Positions 30,523 through 38,642 of a stretch of DNA of 64,000 bases are shown in pieces (within the stretch, counting starts at the first letter, position 1; each line of letters starts with the position of its first letter). The stretch comes from an uncultured Bacteroidaceae bacterium (GTDB lineage Bacteria; Bacteroidota; Bacteroidia; Bacteroidales; Bacteroidaceae). The position numbers were made by a program, and so were the translations under genes. The notes beneath the pieces are model-generated. The model did no database searches and was not told the origin of the DNA. It worked only from the letters and a program-made list of their open reading frames with translations. The stretch is taken from NCBI GenBank assembly GCA_944320955.1, contig CALUJL010000030.1, forward strand, positions 124,001-188,000, given 5' to 3'.

Positions 30523-32745
30523 ATGAAAAAAGCAATAATCATAGGAATGTGCACCGCCTTGGTGGGCACAGGCTTTACCTCTTGCTTGGATGTGGAAAAC
30601 GAACGTTTCGTAGAGCCCGGCGATATGGTGACCAACGACTCGGCTTTCTATCTGCTGAGCGTGCTCAACGGGATGAAGTCCTTGGGCAACCGCCTTGTCC
30701 TGCTGGGTGAGTTGCGCGGCGACCTCATGGCCACCACCGACTATGCTGCACGCGAAATCCGCCAGATAGACGAGTGGACGCTCGACGAGAACACCACCAA
30801 CCGCTACCTGAGCAAGACGGAATATTACAGTGTGATCAACCAGTGCAACTACATCATCAAGTATGGCGCCGCCCTGCCCAAAGAGCAGGCGGTGGCCACG
30901 GTGATCCGCGCCTGGACCTATCTCCAGCTTGCCCTCAACTACGGCGAGGCTGCCTACTACGAAGACTTCCTCGACAGCGAGGAAGCCTCCTATGCAGACT
31001 ATCCCAAGTACGACCTGAATGCCCTGACCGGCGTCCTGATCCCGCAGGTAGAGGCTGTGCTCGATGTGCCGACCCCCGACTACGGGACGCTGGGCACGGA
31101 CTTCTCCACCCAGATGCTCAATGCCCGCTTCGTGCTGGGCGACCTCTATCTGTGGCGCGGTGCCAACAAGTCCGACTACGAACGGGCTGCCCAGCTCTAC
31201 TATTCGCTCATTGTGGACGAATATCCCGGTTCCAACAATGCACCCCGCTTCGCCGGTTTCCCCTATGGTGAGTTCTCGCCTAATAATGTGACTGTCAGCA
31301 GCTATAACGCGCGGTTCTACAATAACCGCCAGAACCTCTCGTTCATGGGCCGGGTACGCGATGCTTGGGGCCGCCAGTCTTATGGTACACAGTCTGGTGT
31401 TAAAGACCCGACGGGTGCCACCACCAATACATTCAGCCTGACCAATGAGGTTATTTCCGATATCCGCTATGTATCCGGTGAGTCGGCCATCCGCTCCAAT
31501 CTCGACAGCCTGGCCGGAATCGCCATCGTTTCGGCCTCCAACCTGAATACGTCGCAGCAATTGGAAGAGATCTCCCTGACCGCCACGCGCGCCATGTCGG
31601 CCATCTTCTCCAGCACGCCCTATACGTATTATGCGAACGAGCAGAAGATCGTGAATGCGGATGCCAATTCTTGCTTCGCTACCTATCTGAATCCCTCCAC
31701 CGACATCAGCACCCGCTTGGGCGACCTTCGTCTCGATGCTACGTATACGCCTAATCCTACTACCAGTTCCAGCATCATGATGGGCACGAACATGTATCCC
31801 GACAGCGTCCTGGCCAAATATCTGGAGCAGGGTAGTGGTTCGTACAACAACAAGACGGTCAGCCTCTACCGCACGGGTAGCCTCTACCTGCGCTATGCCG
31901 AGGCCGTAAACCGTGCCGGCAAGCCCGGTCTGGCCATGATAGCCCTGAAGTACGGTCTGAACCGCTACAACGTGCGCCACTACATGCCGGCCAGCGAGAA
32001 ACTCTCGCTCGACGATCAGAACATGACCTTCGCCCTGTACATCCGCGACTATGCCACCAATGGTGAGGTGTCTTGGACCGCCCGTACGGCCACTCCTCTT
32101 CTCGACCGTACTACGGGCGAGACGGTAGGTACCTTTGCCTACGACCCCACGGAGAGCCGTGTGAAGGCTTCCTTGCCTCTGAGTGTAGCCAATCAGTACC
32201 TGCGTCCCGATGGATCGGGCTATAGTATTCCAGTTTTGTCTGTGATCAATAGGGATCCCGAGACGGAGGCGATAGTTTCTACATCGTACTACGTTGGTAA
32301 CAGCGGCGATGGTGTCCTCTATCCAGATGTTCTTCCTACGCAGAGTTTCTATTGCTTCAAGGATACGGTCGAGAACTACTACGACTTCCCGGCTTCGATG
32401 GACCTCAACGTAGGTCTGCACTGGCGCGGTGCCGGTTGTGCTGCGCTCGACACGACCTACATGATGCCGAACGTGAAGTATCCCGGCAACCTCGACATGC
32501 AGCAGCAGTACATGGACTCCGTCATCTGCAACGAGTATGCTTTGGAGACAGCCCACGAGGGCGGACGCTTCTACGACTTGATGCGTCTCTCCAAGCACCG
32601 TCAGGACCCGAACTTCCTGATGACCTACCTGGCCCGCAAGTACGACCAGGCCTTCGTAGAGGAACTGAAGAGCCGCCAAGGTCCGGTGGCTACCCACGGA
32701 TGGGACTATTCCTCCTGGTATCTGCCTGAGAAGACTGAGAACTAA
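30523..32745 (+). CDS. SusD-like surface lipoprotein (second copy, long)
   Basis: 740 residues, longer than the usual 500-650. Lipoprotein signal with Cys21 (GTGFTSCLDVENERF). Helical N-terminus NQCNYIIKYG and ATVIRAWTYLQLALNYG, then a long middle, and a C-terminal SusD-type helix ALETAHEGGRFYDLMRLSKH, where the canonical ERR-E-x2-FE is reduced to NEYALETAHEGGRFYDL. It pairs with the second SusC. Last gene of the operon, with a strong terminator about 50 bases downstream. Confidence 0.9.
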   Translation: MKKAIIIGMCTALVGTGFTSCLDVENERFVEPGDMVTNDSAFYLLSVLNGMKSLGNRLVLLGELRGDLMATTDYAAREIRQIDEWTLDENTTNRYLSKTEYYSVINQCNYIIKYGAALPKEQAVATVIRAWTYLQLALNYGEAAYYEDFLDSEEASYADYPKYDLNALTGVLIPQVEAVLDVPTPDYGTLGTDFSTQMLNARFVLGDLYLWRGANKSDYERAAQLYYSLIVDEYPGSNNAPRFAGFPYGEFSPNNVTVSSYNARFYNNRQNLSFMGRVRDAWGRQSYGTQSGVKDPTGATTNTFSLTNEVISDIRYVSGESAIRSNLDSLAGIAIVSASNLNTSQQLEEISLTATRAMSAIFSSTPYTYYANEQKIVNADANSCFATYLNPSTDISTRLGDLRLDATYTPNPTTSSSIMMGTNMYPDSVLAKYLEQGSGSYNNKTVSLYRTGSLYLRYAEAVNRAGKPGLAMIALKYGLNRYNVRHYMPASEKLSLDDQNMTFALYIRDYATNGEVSWTARTATPLLDRTTGETVGTFAYDPTESRVKASLPLSVANQYLRPDGSGYSIPVLSVINRDPETEAIVSTSYYVGNSGDGVLYPDVLPTQSFYCFKDTVENYYDFPASMDLNVGLHWRGAGCAALDTTYMMPNVKYPGNLDMQQQYMDSVICNEYALETAHEGGRFYDLMRLSKHRQDPNFLMTYLARKYDQAFVEELKSRQGPVATHGWDYSSWYLPEKTEN

Positions 32746-32795
32746 ACGAGCCTCCCGGGGCCTCTCCTGACCCCGGCATAAGCAAACAAGGCACA

Positions 32796-32836
32796 GGGCC
32801 GCATCCGGATTCCGGATGCGGCCCTTGCGCTTTTTG
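32796..32836 (+). terminator. Terminator of the FAS1/SusCD operon
   Basis: A 14-pair perfect inverted repeat around a single base (32796-32809, 32811-32824), followed by TTGCGCTTTTTG. The following 32837-33010 is gene-free and contains degenerate GGCAG/CTTTTC units. Confidence 0.88.
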
Positions 32837-33015
32837 CCGGCAGCCCTTGCGCTTTTTGCATATTGCGGCAGGACTTTTCTCCGGGCGTGGCGCATCTTTC
32901 CGGTGGAGGCGGCAGCCCGCAGCAGGAGGGGCTTTTGGCCCTTTCCCGCCGGCAAGGCGGAAAAATCGGCTATTTGTTGCGTGTTTTAGGACGAATCCGC
33001 TGTCCGGGAAATCCG

Positions 33016-33023
33016 TACCTTTG
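33016..33023 (+). promoter_or_regulatory. -7 promoter element of the metallophosphoesterase gene
   Basis: TACCTTTG, an exact fit to TAnnTTTG, ends only 9 bases before the ATG at 33033, implying an mRNA leader of a few bases at most. No clear -33 element. Confidence 0.5.
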
Positions 33024-33032
33024 CACGCAAAA

Positions 33033-33872
33033 ATGAACCGGGCTTTGACTTTTGTGAAATACCTCCGCACTCCGCTCCTTTTCCTCCTCTGGCTGTTGCC
33101 GCTGGTAGCCGCGTGCGACCTGATCGAGTACCATCCCTACAGCGTGGACACCGAGGGCATCTCCGACGTGAATGCCGCCCAGATGCGGCGAATCACAGCC
33201 TCGTGTGCCGGGTGCGACACCCTGCGTTTCGCCCTCATCAGCGACACGCAGCGGCAGTATGACGAGACGGAAGAACTCATAGACCACCTCAACCGCAACG
33301 ACAGCCTCAATTTCGTCATCCACACCGGCGACCTCACCGACTTCGGCCTGACCAAGGAGTTCCTCTGGATGCACGACCTGCTCTCCCGCCTGCGCGTGCC
33401 CTACGTCGTCTTGCTCGGCAACCACGACGTCCTCGGCAACGGGCTGCAGGTCTACCGCAGCATGTTCGGGCCGGAGAACTTCTCCTTCGTGGCCGGGCGG
33501 GTGCGCTTCGTCTGCCTCAACACGAACGCCATCGAGTTCGACTATTCCACTCCCGTGCCCGACTTCAGCTTCCTCAGCGCACGCCTGGAGGAGGATGCCG
33601 CCATGCCCGGCCTGCGCACCATTGTGGCCATGCACTCCGCCCCTTTCACCGAGCAGTTCAATAACAACGTGGCCGAAGCCTTCGAGGTGGGCTACGTGAC
33701 CCGCTTTTCCGACCTCGTCTGCTGCCTCCACGGCCACGGCCACGGCTACGAGCACCGCGACCTCTACGGCGACGGCGTGATGTACTACAGTTCGCCCAAT
33801 CCCAAGAAGCGGCACTATCTGGTTTTCACCGTAACCCCCGACAGTTATTCGTATGAAGTCGTTTGGTTCTGA
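33033..33872 (+). CDS. Calcineurin-like metallophosphoesterase lipoprotein
   Basis: 279 residues. The ATG at 33033 gives a lipoprotein signal with Cys28 (LLPLVAACDLIEYHP); the frame is open upstream but only over the promoter. Metal-binding motifs of the family appear in order: ALISDTQRQ, IHTGDLTDFG, LLGNHDVLGNG, AMHSAP and LHGHGHGYEH. The substrate could be a phosphodiester or phosphomonoester at the periplasmic or outer membrane face; not predictable. The next gene starts 20 bases inside this one, so the two are translationally linked. Confidence 0.88.
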   Translation: MNRALTFVKYLRTPLLFLLWLLPLVAACDLIEYHPYSVDTEGISDVNAAQMRRITASCAGCDTLRFALISDTQRQYDETEELIDHLNRNDSLNFVIHTGDLTDFGLTKEFLWMHDLLSRLRVPYVVLLGNHDVLGNGLQVYRSMFGPENFSFVAGRVRFVCLNTNAIEFDYSTPVPDFSFLSARLEEDAAMPGLRTIVAMHSAPFTEQFNNNVAEAFEVGYVTRFSDLVCCLHGHGHGYEHRDLYGDGVMYYSSPNPKKRHYLVFTVTPDSYSYEVVWF

Positions 33873-34620
33873 CATTCCCGCCTGCCTCCGCCTGGCCTTG
33901 TTCCTGTGTGCCTGCCTCTTAGCCTTCCCGCTGGCGGCGCAGGAGGCGGATTCCGCAGCCTGCCGGGTGGATTCCGCGGCTTGCGGGGCGGTCCTTGCGC
34001 CGGCGGTGGAAGACTCCACGGCCGGCGGCGCGGGGGTGCGGGACAGCCTGCCCCGCTATGTGCGCCATGCCGACTTCATGCGCGCCCTCTGGGACCGCCT
34101 CGTCCCGCAGTACCTGAAGGTGCAGTATGCCGGCTCCATCGGGCTGGTTTCGATAGGCACCGGTTGGGACTATGGCCGCCACGACCGCTGGGAGACCGAC
34201 CTCCTGGTCGGCTTCACACCCAAATACGAGGATACGCGCATCAAGGTGACGCTCACCCTGCGCCAGCAGTTTACCCCCTGGTCGCTGCCCCTGAAGCGCG
34301 CCCCACGCTGGTCGGTGGAGCCGCTGACGTGCGGCCTCTTCATGAGCACCACGCTCGACAACCGCTTCTGGACCCAGGAACCCGGCCGTTACCCCAACAG
34401 CTACTACAACTTCTCCACCAAGGTGCGCTTCAATCTCTTCCTCGGGCAGCAGGTGACGGTCTCCCTGGCCAACCGCAAGGCGCTCCACCGGGCCGTCTCG
34501 TTCTACTACCAGCTCTCCATCAGCGAGCTGAATCTCGTCTCCGCCTGGGGCAACAGCTACCTCCGCCCTTCGGACTACTTGAGCCTGGCCTTCGGCCTGA
34601 AGTTCCATCTGCTCGACTGA
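33853..34620 (+). CDS. Probable outer-membrane beta-barrel protein of unknown function
   Basis: 255 residues, overlapping the metallophosphoesterase by 20 bases. Signal peptide to about residue 29 (CACLLAFPLAAQEAD), an Ala/Ser/Val-rich linker, then alternating hydrophobic stretches typical of a small barrel (VQYAGSIGLVSIGTGWDYG, WETDLLVGFTPKYE, KVTLTLRQQFTPW, NLFLGQQVTVSLANRK) ending LSLAFGLKFHLLD. No named family recognised. The tight coupling suggests it works with the phosphoesterase in envelope lipid or phosphate metabolism (inference). Convergent with the ATPase module. Confidence 0.75.
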   Translation: MKSFGSDIPACLRLALFLCACLLAFPLAAQEADSAACRVDSAACGAVLAPAVEDSTAGGAGVRDSLPRYVRHADFMRALWDRLVPQYLKVQYAGSIGLVSIGTGWDYGRHDRWETDLLVGFTPKYEDTRIKVTLTLRQQFTPWSLPLKRAPRWSVEPLTCGLFMSTTLDNRFWTQEPGRYPNSYYNFSTKVRFNLFLGQQVTVSLANRKALHRAVSFYYQLSISELNLVSAWGNSYLRPSDYLSLAFGLKFHLLD

Positions 34621-34683
34621 GGGGATGTGAAATGGGAGATTTCCGACCCAAATCGGATTGGCTCTCTAATGAGCGGTTGGGGT

Positions 34684-35226
34684 TCAAGAGTTCGTAGTGA
34701 AATGTTTTTTCAAGGTTGCTGTGTCTGCGCTGTATTTTTTCTGGCAGAGATAGACCAATGTTTCTCTTAAGCAATGTATCTCCTCGTGTTCCTGTATGGC
34801 CGAGAATAGTGCCTTGAAGCGTTGGTCCGTATTGGAAGTGATCGATTTCGAGAGCTTTGTGAAATTTTTCAGGTCGGAAGGAATTTCGAAGCGCGTGGGA
34901 TCGACGTTCAGCCCTTCTGCGCAATCCAGGAGAAAGCGGTCGACAGCCGGTGCTATGGTGATGAGGTATTGACAGCGTTCTTTGTGTTTCAGCAGGGTGA
35001 GGTGTGGAGTTTTGGCTATGGGTTCGCATTCCTTAATATAGCCCAGTTCGACCTTGTCTTTATCTATGATGCCTACGGCAAACCGCTCTGCGAATGTAGT
35101 ATTGAGCTGGCCTACCACTTTGGAGCAACAATGCTGATGATTGACGCCTGCATTTAGTAGGTATTCTATCAGATTGGTGTCTACATAGCACTCCGGCATG
35201 ACTTCCAATATTCTTTTTTGTTTCAT
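34684..35226 (-). CDS. Small TOPRIM-like partner of the OLD-type ATPase (unnamed family)
   Basis: 180 residues. The start ATG overlaps the stop of the ATPase gene (ATGA, 35223-35226), so translation is coupled. The sequence fits a minimal TOPRIM-like fold: E12 and D16 in VMPECYVDTNLIEYLL (E-x3-D) and D55-x-D57 at the end of a strand (FAVGIIDKDK), followed by LITIAPAVDRFLL. This acidic pattern coordinates metal in OLD and AriB nucleases; that it does so here is inference. It is visibly AT-richer than the flanking genes, suggesting transfer. Candidate effector of an anti-phage pair. Confidence 0.7.
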   Translation of the reverse strand: MKQKRILEVMPECYVDTNLIEYLLNAGVNHQHCCSKVVGQLNTTFAERFAVGIIDKDKVELGYIKECEPIAKTPHLTLLKHKERCQYLITIAPAVDRFLLDCAEGLNVDPTRFEIPSDLKNFTKLSKSITSNTDQRFKALFSAIQEHEEIHCLRETLVYLCQKKYSADTATLKKHFTTNS

Positions 35227-36380
35227 AGGTAGAGCTCAAAGTTGAAGAACATGTCTACGCCGTTGTCATAGATTTCGTGTATCTCGCTTTCTTTTAATTG
35301 GCGGATGGAGTAGATGTGTTGCTTGTCTTCTATGCGATGTGTGAAAAATACGGTCAGGCCGCTTGGATTGGCTTTTATGAATTGATTCAGGATGTAAGGG
35401 CTGTGCGTGGCGATAAACAGTATGTCGTTATGCTTGCGGATGGATTCGAGCAGCCAATCGACGAGTTGGCACTGGGTGGGAGGGAACAGATTGTCTTCCG
35501 GTTCTTCAAGAAATATCTCGCTATGGTCTACTTTTGTGTATCTCTGGTAGATCTCTTGGAATTGTCGGGTTTGGTCGGACTCCGGGAAGTTATGGGCTGG
35601 GGTCTCAGTTGATGCGATTGGGGAATCGTTTGTTGGTGTCCCTTTCTTCCGGAGTTTGTCATGGATTGCGGCGATGAGCTGCTTGCGCTCCTCTCTTTGT
35701 TCGTACGAAATCTGGGAGTTGTCGTCTTTGTATTGTCCATTGGTAAGGTAATCCAGATGCACATACATGGGGAGTAGCGACTGGATTCCGCTCGATCCTT
35801 CTTTCAGCATGAGTGGACGGCCGTTTCCCAGATGGATTTTATCGGAATTCGACATGCTGTCGTATCGGTATGACATGCCCAGATTGAGGAAGTTCTCTTC
35901 CGTTTTTATGAATCTACGGGCTTTGTCCCAATTGGACATGAATTCGATCATGTTCTTGTCTAAAGAAAGAGAACTCCATCCGGGAATGGCTGCTACCAGA
36001 TTCCTGTCAGCGGGGACATAGCTGACTTTGGGCCGTCTGTACTTCCAGCGGCCGGATTTCCATTGCATCTTGAATGATCGGGCGGAATGGTCGTAACTAA
36101 ACTTCAGATGTGCGGTTTCGTATTCGATATACGTGTCTTCATGCACGTAACCGGCCATGCTGTAGTAATCGGTCATAAGGTCAAGGAATGTGCTTCCCTT
36201 GTCAAATCCGTTTGCCCCTTGTGCCAGTTCGAGCCTTTTCTCTATCCATGAGCAGTAACATGCGGTCTTCAAGATACAACTTTTCCCGGAGCTTTGCAGG
36301 CCGATTATGATGTTGATTTGTTCTAATTCAAGATTGGCCTCTTGGATTGGCCCCAGATTTTTTACTGTCAGATGTCTCAT
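35223..36380 (-). CDS. OLD/RecF-like AAA ATPase of a two-gene candidate defence module
   Basis: 385 residues. Walker A GLQSSGKS at 27-34, an ABC-like signature in LKEGSSGIQSLLPM (about 194-207), Walker B in EIFLEEPEDNLFP and the H-loop ATHSPYILNQF (about 325). This layout is that of the AAA_15/AAA_21 ATPases in OLD, PARIS and related defence systems. It has no coiled coil long enough for SMC. It is first in a two-gene unit with the 180-residue TOPRIM-like protein. Coding sequence is clearly AT-richer than the neighbours, and the pair sits between unrelated housekeeping genes, as expected of an acquired island. Confidence 0.85.
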   Translation of the reverse strand: MRHLTVKNLGPIQEANLELEQINIIIGLQSSGKSCILKTACYCSWIEKRLELAQGANGFDKGSTFLDLMTDYYSMAGYVHEDTYIEYETAHLKFSYDHSARSFKMQWKSGRWKYRRPKVSYVPADRNLVAAIPGWSSLSLDKNMIEFMSNWDKARRFIKTEENFLNLGMSYRYDSMSNSDKIHLGNGRPLMLKEGSSGIQSLLPMYVHLDYLTNGQYKDDNSQISYEQREERKQLIAAIHDKLRKKGTPTNDSPIASTETPAHNFPESDQTRQFQEIYQRYTKVDHSEIFLEEPEDNLFPPTQCQLVDWLLESIRKHNDILFIATHSPYILNQFIKANPSGLTVFFTHRIEDKQHIYSIRQLKESEIHEIYDNGVDMFFNFELYL

Positions 36381-36660
36381 ATAGGGTGTGAGGGTTTATT
36401 CTTTTGTTCGTTATTGTATATGGTTTCTTGCTGACCTGTAAGATGTATGCTGCGAAGATACGTAACTATTCGTATCTTTACAATAAGATGATGCCGTAAA
36501 ATGCTGCTATTCTCCTATAAGTTCGCGTGTCCCTTATGGGAAAAGTAAGTTCGATTTTTCGGAAGAATGCCGACGGGTGGATGTCTGCCGATTGTCTGCG
36601 AATCGTTTTACTGTCGTAATTTAACTTTCCCGCTTCTGGGATGAATCGGGAAATAATGCC
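36381..36660. other. Divergent intergenic region between the ATPase module and the ABC-F gene
   Basis: No gene seen. It contains the ATPase promoter and its dyad (36453-36484). The rest is AT-rich near the ATPase gene and becomes mixed towards the ABC-F promoter. Confidence 0.5.
36453..36484 (-). promoter_or_regulatory. Promoter and overlapping dyad of the ATPase module
   Basis: On the minus strand ATTG (36484-36481) and TATCTTCG (36460-36453) are 20 bases apart, each one base off consensus. A perfect 8-base inverted repeat, AAGATACG (36455-36462) and CGTATCTT (36471-36478), covers the -7 element and spacer, a position suited to an operator. Confidence 0.5.
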
Positions 36661-36668
36661 TATATTTG
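36661..36668 (+). promoter_or_regulatory. -7 promoter element of the ABC-F gene
   Basis: TATATTTG, an exact fit, 39 bases before the ATG at 36708. The -33 region has TTCTG rather than TTTG. Confidence 0.5.
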
Positions 36669-36707
36669 CCCGACCAAACTGTATATTTCTCCTTATTTCT
36701 ACCTTTT

Positions 36708-38399
36708 ATGGCAGCAGACGACAAGAAGATTATCTTTTCGATGGTGGGCGTGAGCAAGAGCTTCCAGCCCGGCAAGAATGTCCTCAAGGACATCTATCTA
36801 TCCTTTTTCTATGGCGCAAAGATCGGCATCATCGGCCTGAACGGCTCCGGTAAGTCCACTCTGATGAAGATCATAGCCGGAATCGAGAAGTCCTATCAGG
36901 GCGAGGTGGTTTTCTCGCCCGGTTATTCCGTGGGTTACCTGCCCCAGGACCCGCAGCTCGACCCGGAAAAGACGGTGAAGGAAGTCGTCATGGAAGGCGT
37001 GCAGCCCGTGGTGGACGCGCTGGCCGAGTATGAGGCTATCAACGAGAAGTTCGGCCTGCCCGAATACTATGAGGACGAGGAGAAGATGAACCAGCTTTTC
37101 GCCCGCCAGGGCGAGCTCCAGGACATCCTGGACGCCACTGACGCGTGGAACCTCGACAGCAAACTGGAGCGGGCCATGGACGCCCTGCGCTGTCCGCCCG
37201 AGGACCAGCCCGTCACCCAGCTCTCCGGGGGCGAGCGGCGCCGCGTGGCACTCTGCCGCCTCTTGCTCCAGAAGCCCGACGTGCTGCTCCTCGACGAGCC
37301 GACCAACCACCTGGACGCCGAAAGCATAGACTGGCTGGAGCAACACCTGCAGCAATATGAGGGAACGGTCATCGCCGTGACGCACGACCGCTACTTCCTC
37401 GACCACGTGGCCGGCTGGATTCTCGAACTCGACCGCGGCGAGGGCATACCCTACCAGGGCAATTATTCCTCCTGGCTGGAGCAGAAGGCCCGCCGCCTGG
37501 AGATGGAGGAAAAGACGGCCAGCAAGCGCCGCAAGACGCTCGAACGCGAACTGGAATGGGTGCGCATGGCGCCCAAGGCCCGCCACGCGAAGGGCAAGGC
37601 GCGCCTGAACTCCTACGACAAACTCCTCAACGAGGACCAGAAGGAGAAGGAGGCCAAGCTCGAAATCTTCATCCCCAACGGCCCGCGCCTGGGCAACAAG
37701 GTGATCGAAGCGCACCACGTGGCCAAGGCTTATGGCGACAAGTTGCTCTACGACGACCTCAACTTCGTGCTCCCGCCCAACGGCATCGTGGGCGTCATCG
37801 GCCCCAACGGCGCCGGAAAGACCACGCTCTTCCGCCTCATCATGGGGCTGGAGCAGCCCGATGGGGGCACGTTCGAGGTGGGGGAGACGGTGAAGGTGGC
37901 CTACGTGGACCAGCAACACAAGGATATCGACCCGGCAAAGAGCGTCTACGAGGTCATCTCGCAGGGCAACGAGCTGCTCCGCATGGGCGGGCGCGACGTG
38001 AATGCCCGGGCCTACCTCTCGCGCTTCAACTTCACCGGCCCCGACCAGGAGAAGAAGTGCGGCGTACTCTCCGGCGGCGAGCGCAACCGCCTGCATCTGG
38101 CCATGGCGCTCAAGGAGGAGGGCAACGTGCTGCTCCTCGACGAGCCGACCAACGATATAGACGTCAATACGCTGCGCGCCCTGGAGGAAGGTCTGGAGGA
38201 ATTTGCCGGCTGTGCCGTCGTCATCAGCCACGACCGCTGGTTCCTCGACCGCATCTGCACGCACATCCTGGCCTTCGAGGGCGACTCGCAGGTGTTTTAT
38301 TTCGAGGGTTCTTACTCCGAATACGAGGAGAACAAACTCAAGCGCCTCGGCCGCGAGGAGCCGAAGCGCATCCGTTACCGCAAACTGACCGACGATTGA
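36708..38399 (+). CDS. ettA: ABC-F translational regulator (energy-dependent translational throttle)
   Basis: 563 residues from MAADDKKIIF; the frame opens 14 codons earlier over the promoter, so I take the ATG at 36708. Two ABC domains: Walker A GLNGSGKST (43-51) and GPNGAGKTT (about 365-373), signatures LSGGERRRVAL and LSGGERNRLHL, Walker B LLLDEPTNHLD and LLLDEPTNDID. The P-site-tRNA-interacting linker is the charged helix with ASKRRKTLERELEWVR. There is no membrane domain, so this is a soluble ribosome-binding ABC-F of the EttA group. EttA gates entry into elongation according to ATP level. Followed by its own terminator. Confidence 0.93.
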   Translation: MAADDKKIIFSMVGVSKSFQPGKNVLKDIYLSFFYGAKIGIIGLNGSGKSTLMKIIAGIEKSYQGEVVFSPGYSVGYLPQDPQLDPEKTVKEVVMEGVQPVVDALAEYEAINEKFGLPEYYEDEEKMNQLFARQGELQDILDATDAWNLDSKLERAMDALRCPPEDQPVTQLSGGERRRVALCRLLLQKPDVLLLDEPTNHLDAESIDWLEQHLQQYEGTVIAVTHDRYFLDHVAGWILELDRGEGIPYQGNYSSWLEQKARRLEMEEKTASKRRKTLERELEWVRMAPKARHAKGKARLNSYDKLLNEDQKEKEAKLEIFIPNGPRLGNKVIEAHHVAKAYGDKLLYDDLNFVLPPNGIVGVIGPNGAGKTTLFRLIMGLEQPDGGTFEVGETVKVAYVDQQHKDIDPAKSVYEVISQGNELLRMGGRDVNARAYLSRFNFTGPDQEKKCGVLSGGERNRLHLAMALKEEGNVLLLDEPTNDIDVNTLRALEEGLEEFAGCAVVISHDRWFLDRICTHILAFEGDSQVFYFEGSYSEYEENKLKRLGREEPKRIRYRKLTDD

Positions 38400-38411
38400 G
38401 TCGTATGTAGG

Positions 38412-38445
38412 GCGGCCGCCGGGAAAACCGGCGGCCGCTGCTTTT
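38412..38445 (+). terminator. Terminator of ettA
   Basis: An 11-pair GC stem (38412-38422 with 38428-38438) around GAAAA, followed by TGCTTTTATT. Confidence 0.85.
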
Positions 38446-38525
38446 ATTAAGGTGCTGGAGGACGGGGCAGACCGCCCATGCGGAAGAAAAAATGTTAAGG
38501 CAGTGGCGGAACGGAAGAAAAGCCG

Positions 38526-38533
38526 TACATTTG
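38526..38533 (+). promoter_or_regulatory. -7 promoter element of the aminopeptidase P gene
   Basis: TACATTTG, an exact fit to TAnnTTTG, with a leader of about 105 bases to the ATG at 38643. No clear -33 element. Confidence 0.45.
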
Positions 38534-38642
38534 TGTGCTGCTACCGCCGGTTTGCAAGGAGGGGAATATCCTTAAAAGAAAAGCCGTGTTTCCGGGCGGT
38601 TGTGGCCAGTGTATTTGCTGAACCGACCTAAACCTAAAATAT

